From the NCBI RefSeq assembly GCF_030463535.1, contig NC_132880.1:37121842-37185841 (forward strand): 64,000 bases of DNA, written 5' to 3'. Of this stretch, positions 22,559 through 36,126 are shown one piece after another. Both the position numbers and the translations under genes were made by a program. The notes beneath the pieces were generated by a model, which was not told where the DNA came from, ran no database searches, and saw only the letters and a program-made list of their open reading frames with translations. Each line of letters begins with the position of its first letter. Positions within the stretch are counted from its first letter, which is position 1. This stretch comes from Salminus brasiliensis. Lineage: Eukaryota > Chordata > Actinopteri > Characiformes > Bryconidae.

Positions 22559-24983
22559 CTATCTAGCTAACTAGCTGCAATGCTGTGGGTTCTCATGTTG
22601 TACATGGTTCTACAGTTTGCTGAAGCTCCTTAAGCATAAAATTTTTTTTTTTAACCCTTTCAACTGCTTTTCTCAGCCTTTTCTTTTGATCATGGCATAA
22701 TGTAGGTCTAAAAACGACATCGCTTTAATGGTAAACTGAGTAAAATGAGTAAACAGGTAATATGAGTGAGTGAGGACATTAAACAAGGCTGCATTCAATC
22801 CTGATTTTGTTCAATCAGCTGAATCTCATTAGCTCATTAGTTAATTTGTAACTAATGTATTTATTTATTTATTTATTTATTTATTTATTATGTAGTCCAT
22901 GTAGAGAAATAGAGTGAAATATATATTTATAATGTTATAATATGTTGTTGTTGACTTAATGTCTTATGATTGTATGTCAACAATGCTAAAAAGCCATGCT
23001 AAAAACTGGTTCAGGTAAAATAAAAATAAAAGTGTTACTCCTCTGCCTTTCTGTTTTTTAAGGACACTAGCATTTCTTCCTTTTATTTTGTTTTTATTTA
23101 TTTATTTTTCATGACACACATCAAGGATACTGGATCCAATTAAAATGTTTCTCAAAGTCGAAGTGGGCTGCATCTCAAGTTCCGAATCTTCTAGATTTCT
23201 GTTTCGCTGTCTCTGCCTCGCATTGTCAGATGATTTCCCAGAGGCTGGGATGGAGCTGGCTCTGCTTTACCAGAAAGGATGGATGGAAGGGAGGATCGGT
23301 TTCTCCTTGTTTGTGCCTTGTTTGTGCCTGACAACAGGTCTACGCTCAGTATTCACAAGGGTGACTCTGTCTCCATTTGAGCGTCTATTAGCGTGCGGCA
23401 GGACATTATGTGCTCAGCAATTTCCAGTGAAGTAACTTTGGGTAACTATTTAAAGTGGTATTTACCTCACAGTGTCTGAAAGCAGGGGGAGAAAAACACC
23501 TTCTTAGAATGCCGGCGGAGACGAGTGTGGCATTCTGTGCGAAGCGCAAATGCCAGTCTGGACTTGCAAGCTGAGAGGCCTTGTTTTGACGCTGCTTCAG
23601 ACAAAGAAAATGTTTTCTTAATGATCTTGTCATTTAATCTCTATTGCTCATCTCAAGTCGAGACTCCACCTATTCGGTTCTGAGTGGTGTTCTCAGTCAC
23701 ATTACTAAAAAACAACATTTAAAAAAATGTACTTTTTGTCCTTTAACTGCTCCTTCTTCTCAATAGCATCTCAACATGAGTCCTTCAGAGGCTAGGGGGC
23801 TGTTAACAGTCTTCTCCTCTCACGCTCAACGTATCACACTACAGCAGCAAGTCCAACAGGTTAACACTATATCACCTAGCACACCTAAAAACAAGGCATT
23901 TGAAATTCTACTCATTTTACAAATCTTGAAATATGAAAATCTTACCTTCATTACTTTCTGAAAGAGAACATGATGAGGACACATCCACAAATCTCTTGCT
24001 TTTGTTCTTGACGCAGGCTAACTAGATCTATCAAAGCTTCCTGAACGGGACAGGTGGGTGGACGCTCCCACAGCCTGTTTGACAACCTGGTAAAAAAAAA
24101 AAAAAAAACTTGTCAACGGCAAGATCGGATTTGGAGTCAAAATGAAACCAAGCCCAAATTGTGTGTAAATAGAAAGTTAAAAAAAAAACATATTCATGTT
24201 GGAACTGGGCTCATACATATATGCTATATATAGAAAACAAAAAGTATTTGGACACCTGCTCATTCATTGTTTGTTGTGTGCCTTTGCAAAAGTAAAAGTA
24301 AAAGCACCTAATGTTTTCATTGTTTGTTATCTGTCTCACAGATGTGTCTTCTAATCATAGGTATGCATTTGTTTTCTTTAAGGTACTGAAACTGTTTGTG
24401 CCTGTCAGATCATTTCACAGAAAAGGCCATGGCTGTAACCTCAGTGGATCCTTACTCCCGCGTTAGTACTGTACTATATAGGGAGAGACTATTTAGTTCA
24501 CTGAGTAGTGCTAGAAACACAATGAATTAGAACACTTGCTCATCATCAACATGCGTTAGCACGTGAGGGGTTGAGCTGTGTTTAAACTGGAATATCAGCC
24601 CCCGTTATTGAACTACATGGGAAAATGTCTGAAATTCATGGCGTTCAGCATGGCTTGAAACTATCACTAGCTTATATGAGCAAACGTTGTTTGGACGAAC
24701 AGTGAACGAACGTTCACTGTTCGTCCACTGTTCAGTAACGTGACTCGGAATGCATTTTGGTCCAGATTCAGCTTATGTAGTGTTGTCTATTACAAGTGCA
24801 TTGTGGGAGATTGTAGCACCTCAAAATCACGCTCAAATTGCTATGGGACAAAATGTCTGCGATACTAATTAGTGAAGCGTAAATAGTTAGCCATTTCGGT
24901 CACTGCCTATATCTTATAGGTTTATAATAGACTGTTAGGCTCTAGACTCTCAGCCTTTTTTTGTAAAATAGTCAGCCACATCC

Positions 24984-25019
<36 letters not shown>

Positions 25020-25395
25020 TATGAATGCCTTTATATGTGTGTGTTTTTTCACATTTTGTTTAAACACAATTTTCAATACTCCAATATTGCTATAAGATGC
25101 AGGTAGTTGGGTTACATAGTATTAGTCACACTGAAAGAGATGCAAATTATTAAATTTGATTGTAAATGTGTGTGTGTGCGCATGTGTGTGTGCACGAGTG
25201 GGTGTGTCTTACTTGGTACAGTGTTTGCACTGAATGAAAGAGAGAATGAAAGAGAACTTCACTATCATTTCATTTCCAAATAAGGAACACAAAAGGTCAA
25301 AGATTGAGTCTAGAGGTGAAACCTGAACCATTGAGATTTGCTTCCCGTAAACATCCCTGCTTGCCCACAGCAGGAATAAGACAGAGAAAGAATAC
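22559..25395. other. Intergenic DNA; probably holds the 5' non-coding exon of the beta connexin
   Basis: No protein recognised. Contains (ATTT)n at about 22855-22890, the left end of a family A MITE at 24230-24300, a 34-nt palindrome at 24693-24726 and (ATA)n at 24984-25017. Confidence 0.4.
24693..24726. repeat. Perfect 34-nt inverted repeat
   Basis: GGACGAACAGTGAACG, two bases (AA), then the exact reverse complement. The 16-bp stem has no mismatch. Confidence 0.9.

Positions 25396-25457
<62 letters not shown>
25396..25457. repeat. (GA)n microsatellite
   Basis: About 60 bases of near-pure GA. It produces long artificial Ser-Leu and Glu-Arg frames. Confidence 0.95.
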
Positions 25458-25459
<2 letters not shown>

Positions 25460-25963
25460 CGGCCCAGAGACATGAGTCAGACTTCAAAGAGTACTAAGCA
25501 CAATATCACTGCAGGCCATGAGGGTAAGGACATAGCAGGTGAGAGGACAGTGTGATTTGTGTTTACGCTGCATCACTTCTTTCTAACTGAGGCTGGTGGT
25601 GCCATGGCTACAGCGCAGTGTGCTGTGGGTGGATATGTATGGGATTATTGTCAGACTGTTCCAGAGAGCCTTTTGGGGAATAATTGGGTGCATTCTCACC
25701 TCGCTGTCACAAGGAGCTGCTCCTTTAAAGTTTACCGCTCCACTCTGTCAACTTCTTCTACTTGCTACCAATCTGTGTCACAATACATGTTTATATAGAG
25801 ATGATGCTTGTAGATACATATATCCTCTCATTGCACTTTAAGGAACATTACATTGCAATTTTAGCTCTCTCAAGAACTGTGCAATGCTTTACAGCACACA
25901 TCACACACCAATAACTATGGGTTTTCAGCTAGCTATTAGAAGAAGCTAGCTCGGTATTCACAG
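25458..25963. other. Intergenic DNA upstream of the short basic-protein frame
   Basis: Open frames of about 80 residues at 25559-25841 overlap each other and resemble nothing I know. Confidence 0.35.
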
Positions 25964-26175
25964 TATGGCCATCATGGCAGAGGCTGTGAAGAGACTGAAG
26001 ATGTCGAAGGAAGAGAGGAAGAAAAAAAGAGAGCGTGACAGAGACAGAGAGCAGACAAGAGTAAATAACACACACCTTTACTCGTTAGTGAGAGGTAAAA
26101 TAGATGTAAAAAGGATGTAAGAGTAAGAGGATGTAAGATGGATGCTGAGCTGGCCTTCTTTCTGTTGGATTAGTT
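25964..26175 (+). pseudogene. Relic of a multicopy fish gene encoding a basic N-terminus
   Basis: A 51-codon frame starts MAIMAEAVKRLKMSKEERK and continues with an Arg/Lys/Asp-rich run (KKRERDRDREQTRVN) before losing sense and stopping. About 60 bases on, in another frame, KMDAELAFFLLD ends at a stop. From memory, fish genomes carry many genes whose products start with an SKEERRKKR-type run, continue TRVN and then have KTDAELAxFLLD. I infer that this is a broken copy in which the part between is lost or mutated. No function can be assigned. Confidence 0.35.
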
Positions 26176-28079
26176 AGTACAGTACCACATCGCCTTGCAT
26201 TGTTAGTTCCTTCCAATACTCATGACTTAAGTCAAATAAACCCTTTAGGAAACGACCTAGACATCCTATAAACCCCTATAACGAACTAAATTATTAAAAT
26301 GTAGCTAATAAAATAAGTCCCAACAATATATCACGACTTATAGTAGCATTAACACTGTGAACCAGTGCCGTCAAGCAGTGTAGCACTGGAACTGACGGAC
26401 GTGCTTTAAACTTCTGGAAATTAAACATACACACACCATGGAGATAGTAGTTTTTTTCACAGACAGTAACAATATGTAAATACACATTCCAGCTACGGAA
26501 ATTTACATCCCATACATTTTTACTTTTCTTTATTGATAATAAATGACGCAGCAGCTCAGTGGCTCAGTGTCTTTTGTCTGTCCTCGTAGTCTCTGACTCT
26601 TATTCTTTTGGCCTCAAAAGTTTCACACAGAAGTGCAATTAGAATTAAGATTCTGAAGGGCATATCGCTATTAAACATGCCTTCAGCTGTGTCATTATGA
26701 GGGATGATAGCGTCTGCACCGAGAAACTAAGAAAAATCCAGTCACGCATCTTGGTTCATGGCACTAGGGCTCCACTAGAGTGGGCTGGAGCTCCATTCAG
26801 TTCCCTTTGGTCTCGTTTCCGAAGAGAACTGGCCACTGCTGCAGCTGTGGCCGATGGAAACTGCAGCGTAACGCCAATCTGGAATCTTCTCCAGGGGGTA
26901 AAACTCCTCTGCTGAATAACTCGAACCATTACCGTATAAGCAAGCTGTGATGAGGTAGCGCATTCTGTAATGCTTCCTTTTATAAGGCACAATCGATTCT
27001 CCCTTGAAAGACATCATTCCCTGAGGTCAGCATTACCAACTTGCAGCACCTGAGACAAGTGAGGAAGGGAAGGAAAAAAAAAAAAGACCCAACACACCTC
27101 ATGCAAAATGAATGAACCAGAGGCTGCACCAGGCAGATCTAAGAAGCGGATTCGAGATGGCTGTTCTTAGAATAGTGTGCAAGAGTGAGTGATGGGGATT
27201 TAACGTCTCCAGAAAACTTGCTCTGGCCTGGGGAGTCTAACCAAAAGGTTGAGGGAAAGACTTAGCAGTCAAGGCTTGTGCTCCTTCAATGCCAGGGGAA
27301 GATTCGGGGCTGTATCAAGGGAGAAAGAAAAGGAGAGTTGTCAGCTAGTGTATCTGCCTGGCTGCTTGGGAGTGCAAATGTGTCCTGCCTGGCAGATGAG
27401 TCAGAAGCCAGAGTTGAGTTCCAGATGTCAGACCTGGCAACCGAATGTCAGCAACGGTGAGGGTCCCAAATTCTTCTGACAAAGTCTCTACCTTTCTTTT
27501 GTGGGAGGTTCTGTCTCCTCCATCAGAATAAATTGCTTGTGTGTTTGAGTGTTTGAGTGTCTGAGTCTGTGTGTGTGTGTGTGTGTTGCAATATGATTGC
27601 ATACTGGCATTGAGTACAGGAACAGTGAACAATAGGTGGGACTCTATTGCTGTTGTTGGATGTTGGATCTGCTGTGTGGATGACCTCCAATAAAGTTGTT
27701 CAGAGCTCAATTCTGACTCTTTGTCTAAGTATTCTAACAAGTCACATTCCTTGATGGTTGATAACCACATATAGTTCATTTATAGTATAGTTTAAAGCCC
27801 TCCAGGATTCCTGGCACTTATTGTAGAAATGAAAAATGGATTTCTTGTTCAGGTTGATCTTACAGTATAACCTTAGTCTAACCATTCACCTGATAACATT
27901 CTTCAATTTTTTCAAAACCTTTTGAAAAGGATTGCTCTCCTAAACATTATGAACAATCTAATTAACATACTGTATGCACACAGTGTGTTCGGGGGCTTTT
28001 AAATGGTTGTTCATAAGTGCTCTGTTTCACTGGGGTATAAACATAAGGTGATTCAAATGCCAAACACTCAGAGATATTC
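26176..28079. other. Intergenic DNA, no gene recognised
   Basis: A short (GT)n lies at about 27567-27586. An open stretch at 27278-27457 ends in a donor-like GGTGAGG but has no recognisable product. Confidence 0.35.
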
Positions 28080-28330
28080 ATCAGCACAGAAAAGATCAGA
28101 GAATACCCAAAGGAAATGTTGTTGACCTTCATAAATCAAGCAATGGCAATGAAAAGAGCTTCGAACCTGAGTTATTGCAATAATTTAGAACTTTAAAACA
28201 TCTACAGTCTGACAAAAGAACTGTGTATTTTGCGCTCACACACAGTGAGGAGGAAGGCTTGAAATACAAATCTCGAGTTGGCAGCATTCTAAGTTCATAA
28301 AATATCCAAAGGCATCGCTGGATCATTGAC
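28080..28330 (+). pseudogene. Possible relic of a Tc1 transposase N-terminus
   Basis: One frame reads KGNVVDLHKSSNGNEKS, close to the IVDLHKSGxGYKxI segment of the Tc1 DNA-binding domain, followed by degenerate sequence with stops. No termini are visible. Confidence 0.4.
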
Positions 28331-29199
28331 TAGGAGCAGATCGTTTGCATGAACCTATATATACTAGATATAATCTAGTTTGCATGATTCATAACAATCC
28401 TCAATTGGTCTGTTCTTATTTCTCCTGCTTGTAAATGACATTTCCTCCTCCTTAAATCTTCTAATCATATGACTGGTGTGGGAACCATCCAAGGTGTGTG
28501 AGCCAGAAGCCGGAGGGCTACTGGCATTGCTGAGTTGTTTTCCTGCTGTTGCGTTTTGTTTGAACCCCAGATTGCTCCAGGGGTTCTACATGGAGGCTCA
28601 CCCTGCACCGAGACGCCAGATTCTCTCCCAGTGTTTCACTCCCAGTGTGTCTTCTGTGTGAATAAACAATTAGGGATAAAAAACTAGCAAATTCCCAGTA
28701 CAATGATTCATTCTCTTACATACTGTAGGATTCACAGATTAAATGTGATGTCACATCATGACTTCATTTGCTAGGATTTTAGATTGTTCCTCCATCTATT
28801 CAACACAAATGCTGATTTTGGGTGTAACTCTGACAGAGGAAGCACCCTCACAATAAAGTTGTTCACAATAAGTAATCATTTGATAACATCAATTCGTCTA
28901 TATGGATGAAGCCTGATCAAGAATGTTTTGCAAAGTTCTGCAAAAAACAACAACAACAAAAAAAAAAACATAACATTTCTAATGGATGGTCGAGTATGCC
29001 TTCCAAGAGGGACTGTGTTAAATTCATGGGGACTGTAAGATCAACTGCACAGTCAGAGAACCAAAGGTCTTGTAGAGACCATATCTTTTCAAGTTAAAGG
29101 CAAGTTATGAAGACGTACAGGACAAGTGTGCAGATAGAATAGATTACTATAATTACTAAAAGACACTGAATATGTTATCTGGAGGTCCACAGTAGCATA
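28331..29199. other. Intergenic DNA, no gene recognised
   Basis: AT-rich, with an A-run around 28957-28968. Nothing recognisable. Confidence 0.4.
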
Positions 29200-29201
29200 T
29201 A

Positions 29202-29731
29202 CACTATACAGACAAAAGTATTGGGGCAAAGGCACATTCATTGTTTCATTCAGAAATCAAGGGCATTAAAAAGAGCTAATCCTGCTTTTGTTGGAGTACC
29301 TTTCTCTACTGTCCAGAAAAGGCTTTCTGCAAGATTCTGGAGCACTGCTGTAAGAATTTGATTATATTCAATAAAAAGAGCATTGGTGAGGTCTGGATGT
29401 TGGATGATCACCACTCCACCTCATCACCAACTCCCAAACTGTCCCAAAAGTACTGAACGGAGCACCATCATTACAGAGAACACAGTTCCACCGCTCCACA
29501 GCTTAATGCTGGTGGGCTTTTACCCCTCTAGCCTACGCCTGCCGTTAGATATGCTGCCAATAGGCTCATGTCAATCTGCTCCAGAATGCTGTTATTCTAT
29601 TGGCAATACTTTTCTACAGAGACTAGACAGGCTGTATGTTTGTGCATTTGCACATCTGTACCACCAATAGGTGCAACGTAGCTGAATGAATATATTAAAA
29701 GGAGTGTCCACAAACATTTGGACATATTGTG
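29202..29731. mobile_element. Tc1-type MITE, family A, longest copy
   Basis: Starts after TA with CACTATACAGACAAAAGTATT and ends CCAAATGTTTGTGG-type (reverse strand) followed by TA at 29732-29733. No transposase. It matches 1086-1530 in ends and 22270-22558 in its interior. Confidence 0.65.
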
Positions 29732-29937
29732 TATGTGATTTATTATTTAGTGTTCTGCTTTTACATTGCATTATTCTATTACAGCAGCCAGTTGTAGGGT
29801 TTCACAAAGAGTCTTGATTGTTTTAACTGAATTACGGGGGGCTGATTGGATAAGATGCTGTAAGTGGCAACATAATAACCCGTAAAGCATCAGGCTTGTG
29901 ATTTGGAAAGTGCAATGCATGCACACTCACGCACTTG

Positions 29938-29940
<3 letters not shown>

Positions 29941-29981
<41 letters not shown>

Positions 29982-29984
29982 TAC
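29941..29984. repeat. (CA)n microsatellite
   Basis: Nearly pure CA with one A insertion. Confidence 0.95.
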
Positions 29985-30701
29985 AACACAGAGGTCCATT
30001 AACCCTCGATAATTAAGCTATGCAGTCAATCTCATCCATCAGAGAGCAGTGCAGATGTTTATGATTAGCTGCATTAAGACAATAACAAGGGCCAATTCTA
30101 AAGCCTCTCCCCCTTTCCAAAGCCTAATTGGGTTGTGTAAAGTGATGCGTCGACACATCTTTTAAACAGTGTCTTGTGAATCATTTCTTGAAATTTCTTA
30201 CTTGTATATTACAATGCAGAACACTCTTAGAAGCAATGCTGAACTATCTTTCAGTGGATTGCTCTTTGAGGAACATCTGAAGAACCATCTTAAAGTTTCA
30301 AGGACCTCCACATATTGTAGCTGGTGTTTCTTTTACCCTACAATCCAGGCCAAGAGCCATTCAGGAATCTTTATTATTTTTAAAAGTATAACCTGCATTG
30401 TCTGCAATCACATCACATGATGGTGCTTTTATCCAGTCCTTACACAAGACCTGATGCTCACCAGTCAATACATTACTAGCATTTAGGGAATAACTAGACT
30501 CGGTAGGTTGCCAGGCAACTGTGCCTTTGTTGCTTTAGACAGGGATCTTGTATTCATCGGCTTCAGGGTCGAGAGTCTTAACCAGGTATGCTGGTAAAGT
30601 GGGTTTTGTCATTTTGCAAACCTGCACAGCCACATGAACGTATGTATGCAAATGAACACTACAACCAAATGCTCAACTCCCACGTGTAGATTTAATGTAG
30701 T

Positions 30702-30720
30702 CCACTAGGGGGCAGCCCCA
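30702..30720 (+). promoter_or_regulatory. Candidate CTCF site (strong motif)
   Basis: CCACTAGGGGGCAGCCCCA matches the CTCF core at every informative position. Motif only; occupancy is unknown. Confidence 0.5.
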
Positions 30721-33679
30721 CAGTGTGCCCTGAAAAGCAAGTGGAGGAAGGAGAAAATGGTGGAAAAGCTTGAATAAGTTTCAACTGGTTTTTGAACAAA
30801 TACATGTCATATTTTATATGACTACTACTGTGTGCACAGTGTCAGGTTTGAAGCAGTGGAGACCTTTTGAGACTCAAATGCAGCTCTGGGAGGTCATCAG
30901 TTTATCATTGCACCAGGTCTCAGTTCACCTAAGAAATGTGAAATAAGGGCAGTCAGTTGCATTATAAACACAATGAAATCCTACATCTCCACTCTGGTGA
31001 GTTCTTCAGGGATGGAAGCTGTCCAGTGCCAATTAGCAGCAAATCTAATTCACGGCTAGACCTCTTGCACACATTAAATTAGCTCTGCCTTAGGTCTACC
31101 TTTCTGGGAAGAAAATACCATCTAATGATCCTGGGTAGGGTAGTCTAAGAAAGGTGGCAGTGACACACTTAATGAAATAAAAGACAGAAGAATCCAGAAT
31201 CCTTATTCTCTCTCCTCTAACCCCCACATTCTGTATTCTCCTAATTAGGGACAGTAGGGGTGGAGGGAAGTAGAGCCGGGGTATTGTGGCCTAAGGAAGC
31301 TTGTGATAGCATGTCGAAAGCAGTGACCTTTGGACACATTTGCCTAGGTCTGAGGAGGTGAATGCCTCTCATTCTTTGCCATTAGACTAAGATGAGAAAG
31401 AAGGCATGGCTATATTTGATTCAATATTTGAGCTAATGTTGTTTAGGATGTCTGTCCTCAGGATGTTTGCCACATTGTAATTCAGCAACTATCGACAGCC
31501 TCACCCACTTTTTGACAGAATGCACAGCTCATATACAGTTGAATCATTTAGACTATTTGTTCTTAATCCTGGGAAATAACTGCTCAGGGACAGTAAAATC
31601 AATAAGAACACTATATAGTACTGGAAAAGCATTCTTTTGTAGAACCATTTATTATTTTGATAAAGAACAAAGAACAAATACAGCATTCAAATGTTATTTG
31701 ACTTGTCATGGTTGAATTTCTAAATAGCCTAAAATTTTAGCCTAAAAACTTTTTTTAAGAGTGCAGAAGTACTTTTTCTTTGGACTAAAGAACTAACATC
31801 TCAGCTAAAAAATAAATATATATATATATACTACCTACTGAACTGAAGTGAACTGAGCTTCTAAGTACAGCCAGCATCTATCAGCATAGGAACTGATGTT
31901 TCACTTTTTGATGCATTTTTAATCTGAAAGAAAACAGTAGCCCTCAAAACTTGTGTGACCAGTCGCAAAGCAGACGCTGTCACCTGTGGCACATGAAATA
32001 AAATCACACACTTTAAAGGAAATTATAATTAAATGCCACTGAACAAATTATAAGTATTTATTTTACTTTTACAAAGATTAATATCAAAATAGTATTTCAT
32101 GAAACATAGTATTATTATTTACTACCCACGTCTCCGCTCATGTTCCCTACATTCAAACCTGATTCCGTTCATTAGAAAATAGACAAGACCGTCCTGTGGG
32201 GAACTGTTAAGAGTACAAAAAAATAAGAAACTGCAAAAAGGGATTTGTCCATTAACCTAGAAAATTACTTCATGTTTTAACAAGCAACTGAACTGAGATT
32301 ATTCAACTCAAAAATACTTTGAATGAGACATTATTTTATTGAAAGTATTTATTTGAGTGGAATAAACCTCATTCAGCTCCTTGTTCCCACATGAAGTAAT
32401 AAAGGTTTTATAAACCACTTTTTACAGTGAATTATGAGAAGTGGTAAATTAGGCTCAGGACTGAGAACCAATGGCCCAGACCATCAGGCTTGATTCCACA
32501 TTTAACCAAAACACATCTGATTAGAGCTCTATGAGGACTCTGCTGGTTTGCAGCTGCTCTCCATTAGCAAATCATATCTGCAGATGAACTACATTTTCCA
32601 GACATTGGTGGGGATTTTTGCATCTCTGCAGTGAGACCATTTCTATTATGTAGTTGAACAACTGCATAGAGCGAAATCTGTGGCAGGAGACTTGAACTGA
32701 ACAATTTTAATTATGCATGTGATCTGCTATAAGGGCTGGGAGAAAGCTCTGTAGATGGTTAATGGAGAATGACTTTGTACTGTCACTGTGTATGCAAGTA
32801 AATCTGCTGACAAAAGATGACATTGGAGCTTCTGCCCACCTGTGTCTGGGTTTTCAGTAGTTTCGAATGTTTAAATACCCATGCTGTCATCTGTCATTAA
32901 CTGTCAGCTATGGTTATGATTTTTCTGCACTGTTTAGCCTCCAGAGATGTAGAAACACCAAACACCAGGAACATTTCATATTTTCAGAGGACTACTCAGT
33001 TCAATTATTTATTCAACTGTGAACACGTGTCTTTTGTTCCAAAACAACAAGTATCAAAATACAATAAGCTGTACAGATGATTTTGACAGTTCCCTGCTGA
33101 ACAGGCAATAGCCAGCTATTATTGGCCTGCATAAGACAGACCTTTGAAGACAGACCAGACTAACGATTGGCTGTCCATCTGAGAGTACTGACTCATCCAT
33201 TCAGTTGGTGAGATTCATTTCTATTTGCTGGTTTAGTTTCCGAGCCAAACCAGGCAATTCTTTGCTAAGTTAGCGTGTTTCTGGTGACTACTACTGCCAA
33301 TCTATTACGCCTGATGCCATGACGTTGACCAAATGTGCCTTTCTAAATAAGGCAGGTGAGGGCACCCTGTTCCACTCACTGATCCTTCTGCCTTTTTTGA
33401 TAGCATACAGTGTTGTTTCCCTTGTGCTTGACTAGCAGCCTCTGAACCATTCTCCCTCCGGCACCACAGACCTTTATTAGAAACGTACTCTATCAATGCT
33501 TTTAATGTGAAAATGCAATAAAGTCATTTCACGCCATGTTGAGCAACCTCCACTTGTTATTGCAGGGCTTGTGTGACTTACAGAGGGGAATGGCCTCCTC
33601 TACCCACCCACTGATAGCAGCAGTAGCCTTTCAGTCGCTTAATGGGCAAGTTTGCACATCAGCACACTGCAAGACATTA

Positions 33680-33713
<34 letters not shown>

Positions 33714-33718
33714 ACACT
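33680..33718. repeat. (CA)n microsatellite
   Basis: Nearly pure CA with one AA interruption. Confidence 0.95.
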
Positions 33719-33929
33719 CAGATTCCTACTTTGAATTAACTTTAATGTGAATATTGCCCTGATGTTTATGTTCTTGTGGAATAGCTTTGTGAAAGCAGAC
33801 ACATTTACTTACTGTATTTACTATTTACACCTTAGAGGAGCATTCGTTGATTTGCTCTCCCAGAACTGTGAAATATATAGAATATAAAAAAGTAACTATT
33901 TAGAATAACTGTTAATAACTAAATGGCAT

Positions 33930-34630
33930 TATTACATGTGTATTAGGTGGCTGAGACAACTGGTTTAAAAAAACAGGGCCCCAAATAGGCTCCTTAATTT
34001 AGTTTACACTGATCTCCTGTCAGTCTGTATTAAACACTGCTCAGCAATCCAGTGCTCCACCCCCATCACCATCTTTTTGGCTAATACAAACATGGAGAAA
34101 GTTGTTCAGTGCCCTTTATTGCTGTGGGCAAAAAATAATGCTGTGGTGAAGCTCACAACAAGAAACATGCTAAACAGTTTGAAGACATTAAAAGTGCTTT
34201 TCCAAAATGGAGAGAATTATTACAAGTGAAGGGGGTGTTGTTGGATGCAGGATTAGCAACTTTATAGGTATGTACACTCTGAAATCTGTACAATGCACAA
34301 TGCAGATTTTATATAGCAAATATAAGTATATAGCAAAAGTAGATAAATAATAAAAAGTTAATCTTTGGGTGCATCTCCTTTAAAGAAATGTATATAATAC
34401 TGGTCAGTCTCAGCTAACATTGCTAATTGCTAACACAAGTAGTGACCGATAAACTCATGGGAACTCATTATAGAGAACTATCAGAGAGTGAACACATTTG
34501 ACATTCCTCACAGTAGCAAATTGTTAAGAGCCGAATTGCAAGGTTTTATAGGTTTATAATCCCACTACCAAGAATTGTAGTGGGCAACACAACATATCAA
34601 GGTAAAATGCCCCAAACCAGCATGCCCCCC
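33930..34630. repeat. Unclassified dispersed repeat, family B, copy 1
   Basis: Shares an ordered series of phrases with 60600-61120: GTGTATTAGGTG, CTTTGGGTGCATCTCC, GTAGTGACCGATAAACT, CATTCCTCACAGTA, GTTTATAGGTTTAT and CAACACAACATATCA. No terminal repeats, tail or protein was found, so its class is open. Confidence 0.6.
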
Positions 34631-36126
34631 AGAAACGGGAGTTTGATGTCCGCTCTGGCCAAACACTATAGTGAAGATCTGTACGAATCTGTAGTATATG
34701 TGTAGAGCATGATTAGACAATAAGTATCTCTGGACAAGAGTGTGTTTAGGGGTAGAAAGGCAGAAAAATGGCCTAGTGTTTTTGTGTTCACTTTCTCTTA
34801 CGAACTAGAGGTCATGCTTCTTGAATCCAGACTAATGATTCTTTAAATGTTCTCTCTGACTGGCAGTAACCACCTCCTTCAGATATTCTGCATAACCTAG
34901 AAGTTATAGCTTTTATAAAACATCTGCAATTTCAGATATTATTTGTTTGTTCAAATGTAGTTTCTCAAATTTCATGACATCAGAATAACATTGTTTACTT
35001 CAAATTCATACAAACAGTTAAGAACAGTAAAAATTCACATTCAGTATTACTAGAGGAAGAGCCGCTAATGAATATGAAATATGAATAGAAATAAAAAGTA
35101 AAGATAGGAAAAAAAATAAAAAGCTGAGGTGCTGAATGTTCCTGGAGCAAGGGTGAGCTCTATTCAGGAGGCATTGTATCATGGCAACAGAGGCAGATGG
35201 AGAAGAGAGGGAAGCTGTTAGGTGTCAAGGAAAGGCCACACTTTCTACATCCCTGTTGAAAACAGCGTGAGATTTTATTTGAAATCTTGTAATCACATTT
35301 TCATATCAGTGTTAAAGCAAGGTAACCTCAAATTGCGTCCGCCCAAGTGATGTGCGGCTGTGTGTCCACAAACTGCAACACCTAATTCATCTTAGCTCAG
35401 AAAGCTCTGGTCACAGCTGCCTGATGGACACATGCTGTTAGAGTTGCTCTCCTCTCAGCAGCACATTGTTTCCCAGAACTCAGTCCATTAGCAGTGCATT
35501 TGCCCCAGTCGCTCTGATGAGAAGATTCACAGGCAGGACACAGATTCAAGATGACACCCTGGCATCTCCTTTTAAGAGCATGGCCTAAACACCCCAGCAG
35601 CTTCCCAAGAGTGCACCCAAGGCTCTTCTCTGTTGGCCAGCAATGGCCTTTCACAGCATGAAATCAGTATTGGACAATGGACATTGAGAGATGTAGACAT
35701 GTTTCCACTGGCCAGAAAAAGACCATGCTTTCTTTAATCTTTAAAGCTGAGCTGAAGCTCAGTGCTTTTACTGGTCTTGTGTATTTTACTGGTATTTTCT
35801 TTTGTGTTTCATATTTCTGGTTGTTTTTTTATTTGTGTAGTACGAGACATGCATTTATTGAATATTTTAAGTTATACTTTGATGTAGACATAGTAAGCAT
35901 GTGACCTTTAATCAGGTGCTCAGATCTGGATTTAGAAGCCTATTTACAACCCTGATATTTTGCCGTAGCCTAGCCTAGCATTGTATTCAGATTTCTAACA
36001 AGTACATTGGACCTCATTTATCCACCTTTCCTAAGACGTTTTCTTACTTGGGATTTGTCCGATTCACATGGATAATGGGGCCATTAGAACACCATTATAA
36101 GAGCATGTAAACAATTCCTTCAGTTT
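34631..36126. other. Intergenic DNA, no gene recognised
   Basis: Nothing recognisable; short open frames only. Confidence 0.4.

Larger units (their letters stand above)
29985..33929. other. Intergenic DNA, no gene recognised
   Basis: Contains a candidate CTCF site (30702-30720), a degraded MITE-like stretch at 31570-31770 (GTAGAACCATTTATT, TTTTTTAAGAGTGCAG), and a repeat at 32190-32440 that resembles 38930-39110. (CA)n lies at 33680-33718. No exon is defensible. Confidence 0.35.

Noticed and set aside
25209-25555. Ser-Leu and Glu-Arg rich frames
   Set aside because: Translated (GA)n microsatellite.
27278-27460. Open stretch ending in a donor-like GGTGAGG
   Set aside because: No acceptor that convinces me, no homology and overlapping frames in other registers.
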